Part shown: piece after piece, positions 36,425 through 48,025 of the stretch
How the letters are laid out: the number at the start of each line of letters is the position of its first letter
Position numbering within the stretch: position 1 is the first letter of the stretch
Assembly (NCBI GenBank): GCA_965178125.1
Contig: OZ237767.1
Location: 248,001-312,000, forward strand
From: Bilabrum cf. latius
Lineage: Eukaryota > Bigyra: Bicosoecida > Bigyra > Bicosoecida
Direction of reading: 5' to 3'
DNA length: 64,000 bases
Program-made: the position numbers and the translations under genes
Notes under the pieces: generated by a model
What the model saw: the letters and a program-made list of their open reading frames with translations, nothing else
The model's database searches: none
Told to the model about the DNA's origin: nothing

Positions 36425-38373
36425 ATGAAGAGATCCCGTGATTATGATCAAACCAATTTGGAGCAGCCCGCCTCTCAAAAGCCCCGGGTCGATCAACTCC
36501 CCCAACTGGATGCCGAGGCTCGGTAGGTCCGGCTGAGCAAGCTCCAGCGGTAGATTGCCCACGAATTTAAAGCAGACTTTGGTAAAAAAGCTCGCGAAGC
36601 ACTAAGTGAAACGATGGATCAGCAAAAACTAGCGGAAGCTTCTCTTGATACGGCTGTGAAGCGGCAGCAGCAGGGCATGCCAGCAGACGTTGAGTAGGCC
36701 AAGAGGACCCTAGAGGAAGCCAAAGCAATGCACGAGCGATATCGATAGTTTGCAGAACAAGCTGAGCTGACGGATTTACATGAGATGATGGACAAGGTCC
36801 GTCTGCTCCGAGGCGTGTCTGTGATTGGAGCTCTGCGAGCCGGCGAAGAACGCGCAGTCAGAACCACCGGTGAGACCAAACGCACAGAGAATTGCACGCT
36901 TTAGCTCACAGCCATATTGTTCTTGACATTCTCCCGCCGAAAATCGCCGTCAAACCGCCCACAGATAGAGACACAATGCGGTGCTTCTCGTGCGGCAATG
37001 AGGACCAGGGCTGCTTCCGCACTCGTCACGAAACGGGCGACACAGTGTGCACAAAGTGCGGCGTGGTGCAGTCACAGCGGAACGCGTTCGACGGGGACTG
37101 GACCCGGAGCTTTGAGGGGGACGATGACAAGTCACAGACGGGCGCCGCCCCCTCCCACCTGCACTCGGCCTCGTACAACCTCCGCACCAGCCTGGGCGGG
37201 ACCGAGGGGGTGAGCAACGAAGTTCTAAAAACGCTGCAGAGGGTGCAGAAAACGATCGATGATGACTACACCCACGGGGCCGTGAAGGGCGAGCGAAGGA
37301 CGAAAGACTCGACCAAGGACCGACAGAAGGAGCGAGCCTTCGACAGCATCAAGCAGGTCGCTGACAAGCTGGCACTGCCCGAGCGAGTGGTTGCAACCGC
37401 ATGCAACCTGTTCGCACAGTTCAGGGACAACCGAGAGAACCTTCACGCCTACGAAAACGTGCTGACGGCTTGCCTCTCCGCTGCACTCGAGGACATGCAG
37501 CAGGCGTACACCAGGCAGCAGCAGGCGGTGGTTGAGCTCAAGGCTCCTGCGGGTGGGGCTGGCGCGGGTACATCGGGGGGTGCAGGGGGTTATACGGGGG
37601 GCGGACTCATTGCGTCTAGTTCTGGCAGCAGTGCTAGTGCTAGTGCTAGTGCTAGTGCTAGTGGTGCCTCGGGCTAGCAAGGACCGGGGGATGGGGCTGT
37701 TGCTGCTGCTGCTGCTAGCTCAGCTCCGTCAAGCAACAGCGAAAATGCAGATGACGAATTTGTGGTATCTGTGGAGGGCGGGGCCCAGGATGGGGCGGCA
37801 TAGAGCCCCGTAGGCCCCGTGGGAAGCAATGCGATTCAGTCGCAGATGCTTCCACGCAGTACCGGGGTGGTGTCATCTCAGCATGTGGCAGGAGAGACAT
37901 CTCCATCTTCATCTGCAGCTTCGGTCACTGCCACTGCCCCTGCGCCTTCCCGCCACATAGTAGTAATCCGGTCCGAGGCGGGACCGAAATCGGAGGCGGA
38001 GCGTGCGCAGCTAGAATTAAAGCGGAGGCGGTTCGAGGCGGACCTGAGGCGACGGACGGCTGCCGTGGCAAAGACGACGTTCGTGTCGATCGGTACTGCC
38101 CTCGGTGCTGGTAGTAGTCGCACGGGTAGGGGCGTGGGCCTAGGGCGTGGCAGGGGCAGGGGCAGGGGCAGTGCAGGCAGGTCCATGCCTGGGAAATCGC
38201 TATCCCGAGGCCTGGGTGGTGTGACAGGTCAGTACGGTTTGATAGGGTCTAGCAGACGAGCCGCAGTCGGAGCAAGCAGCAGCAGCAGCAGCAGCAGGAG
38301 CGCTGGATCTAAAGCTAGCAAAGGGACTGTTGCTAGTGGTAGTAAGGCAGGCAAGCAAGACGGAAAAGAGTGA
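36425..38373 (+). CDS. Protein with TFIIB-type zinc ribbon and single cyclin-like fold
   Basis: Exon 1 (36425-36869) and exon 2 (36965-38373) join across a 95-nt GT-AG intron, giving about 617 residues; TAGs are read through and the stop is TGA. The first 150 residues are charged and helical (KLQRQIAHEFKADFGKKA and QAKRTLEEAKAMHERYRQF), predicted coiled coil. Exon 2 begins with a zinc ribbon: CFSCG ... CTKCGVV, the Cys4 pattern of TFIIB/BRF proteins, then a helical block DSIKQVADKLALPERVVATACNLFAQF that resembles one TFIIB cyclin repeat. The C-terminus is low-complexity Ser/Ala/Gly with Arg-Gly clusters. A second cyclin repeat is not visible. In normal TFIIB the ribbon is at the N-terminus, so the coiled-coil extension is odd. 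If the intron call is wrong, the protein would start at ATG 36976. Confidence 0.55.
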
Positions 38374-38437
38374 TTTGTCACAAACATGCATCCAAATGCC
38401 ATCACCAAAATCTTGCTTCAAATCACGTGCATCTGCA

Positions 38438-39481
38438 TCAAATCATGGGCAAAAACACACCGTGCAGCAGACCGAGCATCTGCAGCTCGGTAAGCCGGAA
38501 GTGCCTCCGCAGGCTCTCCACCCCGTCCACGAACTCCGCCGCGCTGATCCTGGCGTCCTCGTCCGAATCGAGCACTTTGAACCACTCCGTTGTGGCCTCT
38601 TCCGGTGCTGTGCCCCGCTTGTACAGCACAGGCACCAGACACAGGCGAACCAGCCGGTCCAGCTCGGTGACGTCGAGCCAGCCGTTGCTGTCCTTGTCAA
38701 GCTTCGCGAAGGTTCTCTTTCGAACGTTCACGTAGGTTCGATCGATCAGTGCATCATCCGGGTAGATGCACCCGCTGGTGCTGCCTGTGCTGCACTCCCT
38801 CAGTAGGAGCACGCTGGCAGCAGAGGAGGTGGCTCGCAGGGAAGGGCCGTCAGAAGGGGACAATTGGTGGGAAGGGGGGGCATCTTTCACGGAGACTTCG
38901 GATGGATCTTTGACTGCGCCTTCCTTGGATGTCTTGGGATCATCAAGTGTGCCGCTGGCAGCGAATTCGGCGGCGGGATCACTGCCTGTGGCTGCTGTTG
39001 GGTGCTCGCCGGCGGCTTCAGAGGCCCCTGCTGCCCCGCCGGCCGTTGGACTAGCGATGTCTGCCTTCTTTGCCTCCTCTTCCAGTGCTTGCAGGGCATC
39101 TCCCATGACTTCGAACAGGATCACACGACGCTGCGCGTCATCTGCCGGCAGCGAGACCGGCACGTTGAGCGCTGCGAAGCGGATCATGGTACCGATGAAC
39201 TCGTCCCTGCTCAAAGAGGCGTTCCGGTCCTCGTCTGCCATATCAATAGCGGCTGCTGCAACTTTTAGGGCGGCCTCAAATGGGGGCATCATCGGTTCCG
39301 ATGTACCTCGCTTCGTCTCGTCTCGCAAGAACATGCCGAAGAATATTGCACTCTCCGCTAACTCGATCGAGCCATTGCCGTCCGCGTCAAACGCATCAAA
39401 TACGGCCCCAATACGCTCCACGAGGATGCCCAGAAGCTCCTTGCCAGATATCTCAGGAACGGTAGGACCAGCTGATGCCAT
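38438..39481 (-). CDS. EF-hand calcium-binding protein
   Basis: 347 residues from ATG 39481 to TGA 38440-38438, with no TAG and no intron. Four EF-hand loops are visible in two pairs: DADGNGSIELAE, DEDRNASLSRDE, DKDSNGWLDVTE and DSDEDARISAAE. The first and third have all standard oxygen ligands with Gly at position 6; the second and fourth lack that Gly and may bind weakly. The pairs are separated by an Ala/Ser/Glu-rich linker of about 130 residues. No membrane segment. It reads as a soluble calcium sensor or buffer; the partner is unknown. It converges with the zinc-ribbon gene (64 bp between stops) and lies downstream of ATE1 on the same strand. Confidence 0.85.
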   Translation of the reverse strand: MASAGPTVPEISGKELLGILVERIGAVFDAFDADGNGSIELAESAIFFGMFLRDETKRGTSEPMMPPFEAALKVAAAAIDMADEDRNASLSRDEFIGTMIRFAALNVPVSLPADDAQRRVILFEVMGDALQALEEEAKKADIASPTAGGAAGASEAAGEHPTAATGSDPAAEFAASGTLDDPKTSKEGAVKDPSEVSVKDAPPSHQLSPSDGPSLRATSSAASVLLLRECSTGSTSGCIYPDDALIDRTYVNVRKRTFAKLDKDSNGWLDVTELDRLVRLCLVPVLYKRGTAPEEATTEWFKVLDSDEDARISAAEFVDGVESLRRHFRLTELQMLGLLHGVFLPMI

Positions 39482-39741
39482 TTGACAGAATCGGCCTACC
39501 GACTCGTCGAGAGTTGTTTGGCAGAGTCACCAACGGGGCATCACTATAGCAAGATCCGACAAGAAATATTTATAAAAGGGTCTAGTGTGGATGGTTCGGC
39601 AGCGGACAGAAGCAGAATCGGAGTAAGTTTGTCGTACCTGTCCGTTCAAGTCTATCGTGTTCCGGTTCCGGCTTGCCCGCCAGCGCAACTCCGGCAAACA
39701 AACCAACGGCAACGCAAACTTCATCATCGAGAAAAGCTCGT

Positions 39742-42700
39742 TCACCGAGCAAAGGAGCAAACGACCCTGCTTGCCACGGCAGGCCCCAGGCCTTCCACGA
39801 ACTCCTCGAGTAGCCCTTGCAGCTGCTCCTGCCCCGCCTAGGTCAGCTGGTGCAGAAACACCATTTCCGAGTCGGACTTGCGCCCGATCTGCAGCGGCAG
39901 TCGCGGGACGATCGATCGTGCTATCGCTTGCGCCCTTTTTTGCTGCTATTCCATTGTTTCGGAGGCGGCGTCGGGATTCTCCACCAGCGAATACGGGCAG
40001 TCGGCACTGCTGCTGGAAGCAGCCGAACCAACTGATGATGTTCCTTCAATCCCGCCTGCAGCGATACCCGCAACCACAACCGCGTGTTTGCTCGTTGAAG
40101 TGATGTCTTCATGCGATGCACCTGCATGCCCTGCACCTGCTCCGCTCGCAGCCTCCGCGGCCCCATCAGCCCCAGCCCCAGCCCCTGCCGCTGACTTTGA
40201 CTCACCGCTGACCTCTGCGCGCCACTCCTCTCGCGCAGCAAGTGCTCCCGTTGGAGCGAGTACAGCAGACTTATCTTCTTCCAGCATGGGAATAGCCACG
40301 GAAGCAGGCACCCAACGCTTCCGAGTCGAGCAAAGCAGGTCGCTCGGCTGGTAGTCCGCCTTGTACTTCATCTTCGTGCAGCTGTGGATGTAGAAACCAG
40401 CGTACCAGTACCGCAGCCTGGGCGACACCAGGCGGCACACCGTCTGCACCCATTGGATCTCCCTTAACGCGGTGTACCTGCCCAGCTCCAGCTTGTTCCT
40501 CTCCGGGGCGTAGAACACGTACACGCTCGACAAGCACTGCGGCAGGATATCAACCACGCCGACAGCCACGAGGTCTCCCCTGTACCGGTATTTCATGTGG
40601 AATGACCCATACCCCAGCTCCAGAGACGTGCCGCCGTCGTCTTTGCCCGGCCCCAAACTGCACGCCACTGCGTTCTTGCCGATTCCGCTGAGTAGACTCC
40701 GCGCATCTGACTCTGAATGGCTGGGTGCCACAGGCTTCGAGGAATGGCTGCTGCTGCTGCTACTGCTAGACGACACAAAGGATGCAGCAGATCTGCTTGA
40801 CAATGTGACCGACCTCTCAGCGCCTGCCCCGGCTCCCCCAATTCCGGCATTGGTCTTCTTGCACAGCAGACGGAGGCCGAGCCCAGCCCCTTCTCCGTCG
40901 GCCCATGCCCTCTACATAGCGTGCTAGCCCAGCCCGGAGGCTTCCTCCAACCCGCTGCCCTTGCCCTCGCTGCTGATCCTGCCAGCAATCTGCTGTCCAA
41001 CCTGCTCCAATAGCTATATCTAGCCTTGAGCACCAGCACCACCACCACTCCCATTACCTGGGAGCAGCAGCAGCACTCGCGCCGCCTCATTCAGGTTGCC
41101 CTTGCTCATGGCAATTGCCCCTGCGCATGCAAGCATTGACTGCTTGCCAGCCAGCACTCTGTGAAGAGCACCCACCATATTCAACACGTTCCCGTCTGCA
41201 CCTTCAGGCTTGCCGGAGCCGGACGCCTCCACTGCGGCTCGCAGCAAAGCCTCCGGGTCCTGAGGCTCTGCAGTGCTGGCAGCAGCATCTTTCGGCGCTT
41301 GATCGTAGTGAGCAAGGATGTCTCCGTAATCATACACCCGTGGTACCACAGGCGCACTGCCCAGCCCGGGCGATGTCCCTTTGAACGATCCTGCATGCGA
41401 TGCAAGCTGTTTGGCTCCCGCACAACCAGTGCCCGAGCCGCCCACCGCTGCTGCTGCTTCCTAAGCCGCTGCTGCTTCTGTTTCCTTACCTGGTGCTTCA
41501 GGCACTTGGACAGAACTGATTGGGCGCGTGGATGGCAGCAACCACCCATCCTCCACCCTTCTCTCTCTACCCATCGCCCGCTCGCTCATGCTCGGGGCAT
41601 GCAGCGGTCCGCCCTTTGGCTCTGGGATGAGCGGGCTGTCGCATAGAAACCTGGTGTAGCCTTTTCTTGTTACCTCATCTGGTTTGTCTCCATGCACGGC
41701 GATCTGATACCTCTTGTAAAGCTGGAACGATTCCTCCTCGAAGCTGGAGGGCACCATCTCCACCTTCCAGTCTGCCAAGCCAGGTAAGCTCGCGGCCGTT
41801 GCTCGGTGGCCAGCGGCACCATCTTCACTCGGCCTAGATTTTTCCGATCTATTTCCACGCGCACCTTCAGCCGCACTAGCTACCACTCCTTCAGTCATTG
41901 CATCGTCTCGGCTACCGCCAACTGTGCTTTCTTTCCCTCCCTCTGCCCCTGCCCCTGCCCCTCCCTTGCTCTTGCCACTGCCACTGCCACTGCCACTGCC
42001 ACTGCCACTGCCACTGCCACTGCCACTGCCACTGCCACTGCCACTGCCACTGCCACTGCCACTACCACTGCCACTGCCACTGCCACTGCCACTGCCACTG
42101 CCCTCAGCCTCGCTTGTGCCCTCCGTTGGGTGCTCGCGCGTGGTCGCTGCCACCAGTGAGGCCTGTATGCGAGAGTGTAGGTCTGTCCCGGGGACAGGGC
42201 CGAGCAGAAGCACGCCCCCAGGCCCCGGCCGTGCCATCATCGCCGGAGCATCGCTTGCACCCGCCCAGGCATGGATCCCAGCGGCGATGCTGTGGGCGGC
42301 TGCGCGGCGCTTCCCCTGCTGCTCCTGTTTGGCTCGCTTCCGGGCTGCCTTCTCTTCCTTGGATAGTGGAGCGGATACTCCAGCAGGTATTGATGTCTTG
42401 ATGGCTGTGCTATCTTGCAGCAGTGTTGCCGCTAGCTTCATGGGGTACTGGGCGGCCCAAGGCAACGACTCGCTGTCTGCTGCATCGGGCTTTCCCGACT
42501 GCGCTGCAGCACCAGCTCCGGTTCGACGCTTCTTGCAACCGTGCTGCAACGCACGGTTCATCACCAGCGAAATGCTCTGGGCGAGTTCTTTCGCCAGTCT
42601 GCCAGTACCGTCATCTTTGGCCGCCGGAGCGCCGGGCATTCCCGCATCCACCCAGGACCGAAGAAACTCGCGGCACAAAACATTTGCGTCCGGCGGGATG

Positions 42701-43080
42701 TGCAATTCTCGGGAGCGTTTAGGGGCTGACGGGCTGTGCTTGGTCGGCTTCGATGCAGCACCAGATCCAGGCTACTCAACTGTTCCAAGAGCTACCTTCC
42801 GAAGCAGCCGATTTTGCTATTTGGTTGCCTTGAATCGGAGAGAATCCAGCCGAATCGTTATATTGGGGCAGCAGTGCTTCTTGTTGTTCGGAAGGTACAG
42901 ATAGGTCCCGCTCCTTCTCCAGCCCCGGTCGATCATTGCCTGATAATCCTGGCAAGATAACTGGTCCGCATTGGCCCCGAACGACTCGTACTCGGACCCG
43001 CGCGATCCATGACAGTATCCGCAACTGCCATTATATGCACCGTGCGGGCGCAGGACGCTTAAGCCATCGAAACCAGCCAT
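39742..43080 (-). CDS. ATE1: Arginyl-tRNA--protein transferase
   Basis: A single-exon frame with TAG as Gln runs from ATG 43080 to TGA 39744-39742, 1,112 residues. ATE1 transfers Arg from Arg-tRNA to N-terminal acidic residues, marking proteins for the Arg/N-degron pathway. The N-terminal domain shows CGYCHGS, then [32 protein letters not shown] and FKATK-TAG-QNRLLRK, the standard order including the Cys residues tied to iron-sulfur/thiol chemistry. The second domain shows [20 protein letters not shown] and TRFLCDSPL; the C-terminal GNAT-like domain shows [34 protein letters not shown] and [16 protein letters not shown]. It is twice the usual length (about 520) because of low-complexity inserts, one a hexanucleotide Gly-Ser repeat. 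It is divergent from the gene at 43210, 129 bp away. Confidence 0.9.
41974..42102 (-). repeat. (GGCAGT)n hexanucleotide repeat encoding Gly-Ser repeats in ATE1
   Basis: About 21 near-perfect tandem copies of a hexamer (CACTGC on the plus strand) lie in frame in the linker before the second conserved domain of ATE1 and encode alternating Gly and Ser. One copy carries a single substitution (near 42063). The length is likely polymorphic. Confidence 0.92.
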
Positions 43081-43209
43081 GATGCTGAGTGAGTTGCAGC
43101 CGCCGGTCTGTATTTGTCCTTTAGTTGCGTGGATCTTCGCAGGAACCCTGGACTGCGTCGTGGCACGCATCGACTCGTGTGGCACGCACAACATTATTTA
43201 TTTTTAAGT

Positions 43210-46200
43210 ATGAGTGCGTTTGATGACGCGTTCGCGGGATTAAGTGAGATAGCTGCCTCATCCTACCACTCCTGTTGCAGGTCGTTCGTGCACTGAATGG
43301 CATTCCTACAGAACAACGCTTCAATCTGTTGGAGTCATACTGTACCGCAGATGATTCTGCGGGCAAGCCATCGCAGCGACCCGTAATGCGTGGTGTCGTG
43401 CAGCAAGCTCCAGCTGCCGCCGAGCAGCAGAAGCCAAGCATCGCTGGGCGAGATCCACTGCCAATCGAGATTCCTTCAATGTCGGCTAAAGAAATCAAGG
43501 CGTACCTGCGGAGGAAGAAAGTTGATTTCTCACAATGCTTGGAGAAGAAGGAATTCGTGGATTTGGCCGTGAAGGTCGCCACGGGCTCGCTCGGGCTGTC
43601 AGGATCTCTTCTCGCCGGAGGCACGTCGTCCACCGGCGCGGCCTCCAGCGCCGTTGCAGACGCACTCGCCGCAGTGGACGAATTCGAAATCGCGGGCATC
43701 AAGTCAAAGCCCGGCGAGAAAGGCGCAGCCGCAGCGGAGAGCGACCACGTCCGCCAGTTCGCGATCGGAGCACGCTCCGGGCCCAAGCTCGCCCAGTACA
43801 AGGCAGCGCAGGCGGCCACCTCCCTCTCCACCACCGCGGTGCCCCCCGCCCCTCCAAAACACCTCGGCTGCCCCATCCCCGCCGCGGCTCTCGCTCCTTG
43901 CCTGAGGGAAGTGCCCTTCCCGTACCTGAGCGCCTGCCACACGGAAGTGGCCCAGACTGCAGCGGAGATGCAGGCACGGGCGAGTGCTCGCGCGCAGCAG
44001 ACCGCGGCCGCACTTGCGGCAGCCACCTCCCACGCAGTTGCGCGCGCAGTGGCCGCAGCGGAGGCACAGACCGCGCACGAGGCCAAAGAGGCTGTCGAGC
44101 TCAGGCGCTCCCTCCTTCCCTACCGCAAATACCCCAAGGGCAGGGTCGGCCACCGCCGGGTGTTTGAGCTGAGGTTGCGACCGGACGTGGGTGCTGTGGA
44201 TGCACTCAACTCGATGGAGATGTCGGGTCGGGCCGCTGGATTCCGGGCGGTGCACGCCACCCGCCGATCTGTGCTGATGCAGCAGGTGGTGCAAGTGCCG
44301 GCAGCCACTCTTCGGGAGTACGTTGCTTTGGCTGAGAAAGAAGCTGCGGAGGCGAAGCTGGACGCAGAAAACGCAGCCAAGTAGACGGGCGATGGGGGAT
44401 CGTCTGGTGCGGAACATGCAGGACCGAAGCTTGCCACGGGTGCGGCGCCGGTTCCGCACAACCCGGTGCGGTTCACGGAAGCGGTGCAGTCGGTGGCCGA
44501 CAGGCTGGCAGACCGGCTCGGCGGCAGCGGAACCGGCGCCGCGCAATCATCCTACGTGAACTCGGTGACGGCGATGCTCGGCACGGATCCCGAGGGTCGC
44601 CGGTGCTGTTTCCTGCTGGCCGCGGCCTACACGGTGGACAAACCGGTTGACCTGCCGCAAGGCGTGCCGGTGGTGCGCAGGGCCAGACCCGGCGGCAAGA
44701 TGCTCAGAGTGTTCGATGACTGGGAGACAATGCAGGCCAAGGATGGCAGCGGAACCGGTACCGGCGCCGCGCAATCCGCCGGTGGGTCCGGCAGTGGGGC
44801 GGGCGGTGGTGATGGAGATGGTGATGATGACGACGACGACGACGCCGATTTTTCCGCGCTGCTCGGGTCGGAGGGGGGGGTGGCCATCGGGCCAAAGACA
44901 GCGGGGCAGACTGAGTGCTGCCTCGCTCCCGAGCTGCGCGGATTCGGAATCGCGTGCGACGTTGTTCCCCCGGAATCGGAGTCACTGGCGCGGGCCTCCC
45001 TGCCCAAGGTGAAGCCTGTGTTCCCTGAGAGCGTGCCAGGGGGCGCGCTGCCGCCGTGGGCTTGTCTCCGAGTGTCGGTCCTTCGGGCAACGGGGCTCGG
45101 CTCGGGGACTGCCGGATCGTCAGTCGGCGGGGTAGAGGATGAAATCGCGTCTCTCGGGTCGGGAGTGGCCAAAGGCGACGGATCCACGTCTGGATCTCCG
45201 GCCATGTACCGCCGGTTCAGGCTGGAGCGATGCTCCGACGAGCTCGTGCAGCAATGCTGCGCGATCGCAGCTGCCGCCCGATCGAGGAGGGGACCCCAGC
45301 GAGCGGCGGAGGGAAGCAGACAGGCACCTCTGGCGGGCGGATCATCGGGGCTCCGGGTCCTTGCTGAGGGTGCCTGGGCAGACGCGCTAGAGGTGGCCAA
45401 AGAGGAGGAGATGGGGCGGAGGGGTGAAACAGCCGGCCTCGCGTCGTCGTCTCCGGGTGCATCGCACGGTGGTGCGGGCTGGACACGCGGCGAGGTGGGT
45501 GATTTCCAGCTGCACGAGGAGTTTGAAGAGGACCTGGCCTCCCACACGCGAGCCAGGATGCAGAGGAGGCTGTATCGGCAGGCCACCGGCCCCGAGGCGC
45601 AGGCACGGCTGGACGAGTGGAGGGCGACGCAGGTCCGTTCTGCCCTTGCCGAGGCGGCCGGGGCATGCATGGTGACGCTAGAGGCAGACCAGCAGGTACC
45701 CACGCTGCAGGAGTATGCCCAAGCGGAGGAGGGGGCGAATGCAAGCGGTCCGGCTGGAGTCGCGGGGGTCCCAGGTTCGATTCCCAGCGTGGGCGAATTG
45801 GTACCCCCGGCGGAGGCCCGCCCAGAGAGCGAGTCGCGTCTCACGGCCGGGGAACAACTTGCGACCAAGGTGCTGCTGGATGCGTTCGCGCGTTGTGCTC
45901 GGCTCCAGGCCCAGGAGCGGGTCGCGCTGGTGACGCCGGCCCGCGCAGCCGACGAGGAGGAGTCCAAGCGGGCGGCGAGGCAGCGAAGGCACGTGAGCCT
46001 GAGGCGATCTGCAGCATTCCGTGCCTCTGTGGAGCGCGTTCGTGCGATGCAGCAGGTGGCAGCACCCAGGCAGTCCAACCTGCACGGATACCCCATGGCA
46101 AAACTAGCCGTTGAGTAGTTCGAGGTGCAGGACACTGCAGTGCTGTTCGGAACCACGGCCTCCGTGTCGGTGGCCTCCAGCGGGCACCTGCTGGTTACAA

Positions 46201-47489
46201 CCACCGAGGTTCTGCTGGCGTACTCTGCGCTGGGACTGGGCTTTGGCGGCATGAACAAGATTCGATTCCGGATCACGGACCTCTGCGGTGCGTTCCGCGC
46301 GCCATCGCAGGGTGAGCACGGAGTGGCCTTGGTGTACGTGGCAAGGGAGGGCCAGCGGTTCTCGGATGGGCCGGTTCCGCAGACCGTCCGCGGCGCCGCG
46401 CCAGCCGTGCAGCTGGGGTGGGCCGCGCTGGAGGATGAGGAGCGAGCCAGGCTGGCTGGGCTGGGCGGCATATCCGCCCTTGATGTTCTCTAGCTGAGCC
46501 TGGGAGGGAAGGCGGGCCAGCTGCTGCTTCTCCTCGCCCTGCTGCGGCAGGGGCTCAAAACACCGAGGACTGCCCTCCTTCCAGACAGCGACGAGGGGAG
46601 GCGGGCAAAGCTGCAGCAAGATGTGGCCAGACTGGTGGACGCAGAACGGGAGGAAGAAAATCGAAATCCAAGGTCGACCCAGGCGGCGGGCGAACCCGGT
46701 GCCAACGAGGGAAGGAAGGAGGAAGAGGAAGAGGAAGAGGACCTCTTTGCCGCGGCACCCGCAACCGGCTCCGCTGGACAATCGGCGGCGGTCGAGGCGG
46801 TACTATCCGCGGGTATGACGAGTGGGGGTGCGGCCGAGGACGGCCCACGCGCCGGAGAAGAACAAATCGACCTGTTCGGCCTGCTGGCCGCGAGCGAGAC
46901 CCGGCGAAGGGCAGCCGCATCGGGTGTCGGTGCTCGGGGGCAGCGCGCGGGGAGCAGCGGAACCGGCGCCGCGCAGAGCGGGCTCGATGAGGATGCGGAC
47001 GAGCTGGAGGACATTTTCAGCGGGATGCAGGCGCAGGCCGAAGCGCGCGGCGCCGGTTCCGCAGCCCCAGGTCTAGAGACAGGCGATGCTGAGGCCCCCC
47101 CAGCTCAGAGCGGAAGCGAATCGCGACCAGGACTCAGTGCTGAGGTACAAGAGAAGCTGGATGGCGGGATGTCGGTGTCGGCCATGCGGAAGGTACTCCG
47201 CTCGGCTGGCGTTGATGCCTCACGGAGGGGCGTGACAGAGAAGTCGGAGATGGTGTCGCTCGTGAGGTCGGTCCTCGCCGGTGAGGGCGAATTCGCGGGG
47301 TAGCAGCAGGCCAGGGCGGAAGCAGAGCTCCTGGGAAAGCCTGCCCCCCTCACGGGGTACAGTGGGGAGGGCCCCGGGACTATTTCCCGTGGAGGCAGCG
47401 GCGCTTCGTTGCGCAGCGACAGGGCAAGCTCTGCCAGCATGGCGCAGCAACCGCGTCCGGCCTCTGACGATCCGTTCGCGGGGTTGTAA
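43210..47489 (+). CDS. Large host protein of unknown function with SAP-like segments
   Basis: The best model is exon 1 (43210-43243), a 68-nt GT-AG intron (43244-43311) and exon 2 (43312-47489), about 1,403 residues ending in TAA, with TAG read through at 44382-44384, 46116-46118, 46491-46493 and 47301-47303. The frame of exon 2 is certain; exon 1 is a guess supported by the match of its end DDAFAGL to the C-terminal DDPFAGL. Two SAP-like helical hairpins are seen: MSAKEIKAYLRRKKVDF near 43480 and MSVSAMRKVLRSAGVDA near 47170. A segment near 46120-46300 (VLFGTTASVSVASSGHLLVT) looks beta-rich, perhaps GRAM/PH-like. Short SGTGAAQS linkers and acidic runs separate the blocks. I do not recognise the family. 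It is the last host gene before the integrated virus, 238 bp away. Confidence 0.5.
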
Positions 47490-47726
47490 TGCATGATACT
47501 ATCAGGAAACTGAACGGGGAAATATCAGAGGGCTTGTTTGTTGTGTTTGCACATCATTGCGACCATTACCCGCCGCAGTGCTACAGTGCGACCCTTGTGG
47601 GCTCTAAGACTATTTTTGCTAGGAGGTCTATTTGGCAATTTGCTATCCCTATGTATGAATAATGGAGCCAGATGTCTCGCGGCACATCGAAAGATCATAC
47701 TCTGGGCACGATTGAAGGGCTAAAGT
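47490..47726. other. Host-virus junction region
   Basis: No gene. Base composition drops sharply around 47,727, just after a C8 run (CCCCCCCCGC). To the left the sequence still looks host-like; to the right it is consistently AT-rich. I place the left end of the integrated virus here, within a few tens of bases. No target-site duplication can be tested because the right end is outside the window. Confidence 0.45.
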
Positions 47727-47944
47727 TGCCCCCCCCGCTACGGTAATAAATAAATTTATTCCCTTCGGTTAAGGATGATTAACATCATCAATAGTTCCAG
47801 TCCATCAGAGCTAAAGCTCTTCAGTCCGTTTCACTCCTTTTGTCGCTAGTCGCTCCAAAAGTCAAGGTAATCTCTATAAAAGATATAGTACAAAAAATGC
47901 TATTTATATAGTATATTATAACATTTCTTGTACCGGGGCTTTTG

Positions 47945-48025
47945 TTAGAAGGTCAAATGGGACTTTTGGTGTTTTAGTATAAAATAGTCCCTTCATTTTA
48001 GAAGGGTGATTATTTGACCTTCTAA
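47945..48025. repeat. Nested inverted repeats (cruciform-like)
   Basis: Perfect 14-base arms (TTAGAAGGTCAAAT at 47945-47958 and its complement at 48012-48025) enclose two further stems: GGGACT/AGTCCC, and CCCTTC/GAAGGG around a 6-base loop. Confidence 0.8.

Noticed and set aside
41924-42904. 326-codon plus-strand frame opposite ATE1
   Set aside because: Mostly a Leu-Pro reading of the hexanucleotide repeat; the ATE1 strand carries the conserved enzyme motifs.
43244-43280. 37-nt intron in the gene at 43210
   Set aside because: Donor and acceptor look good, but it is far shorter than the other introns and puts exon 2 out of frame; the 68-nt alternative keeps the frame.
45704-45782. tRNA-like sequence with GGTTCGATTCCC and a near 7-bp acceptor stem
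   Set aside because: It lies inside a long coding frame, two T-stem pairs fail, and the anticodon arm cannot be drawn convincingly. I treat it as chance in GC-rich coding DNA.
44627-46471. 614-codon minus-strand frame opposite the gene at 43210
   Set aside because: A Ser/Ala/Pro-rich antisense shadow of GC-rich coding DNA without any recognisable domain.
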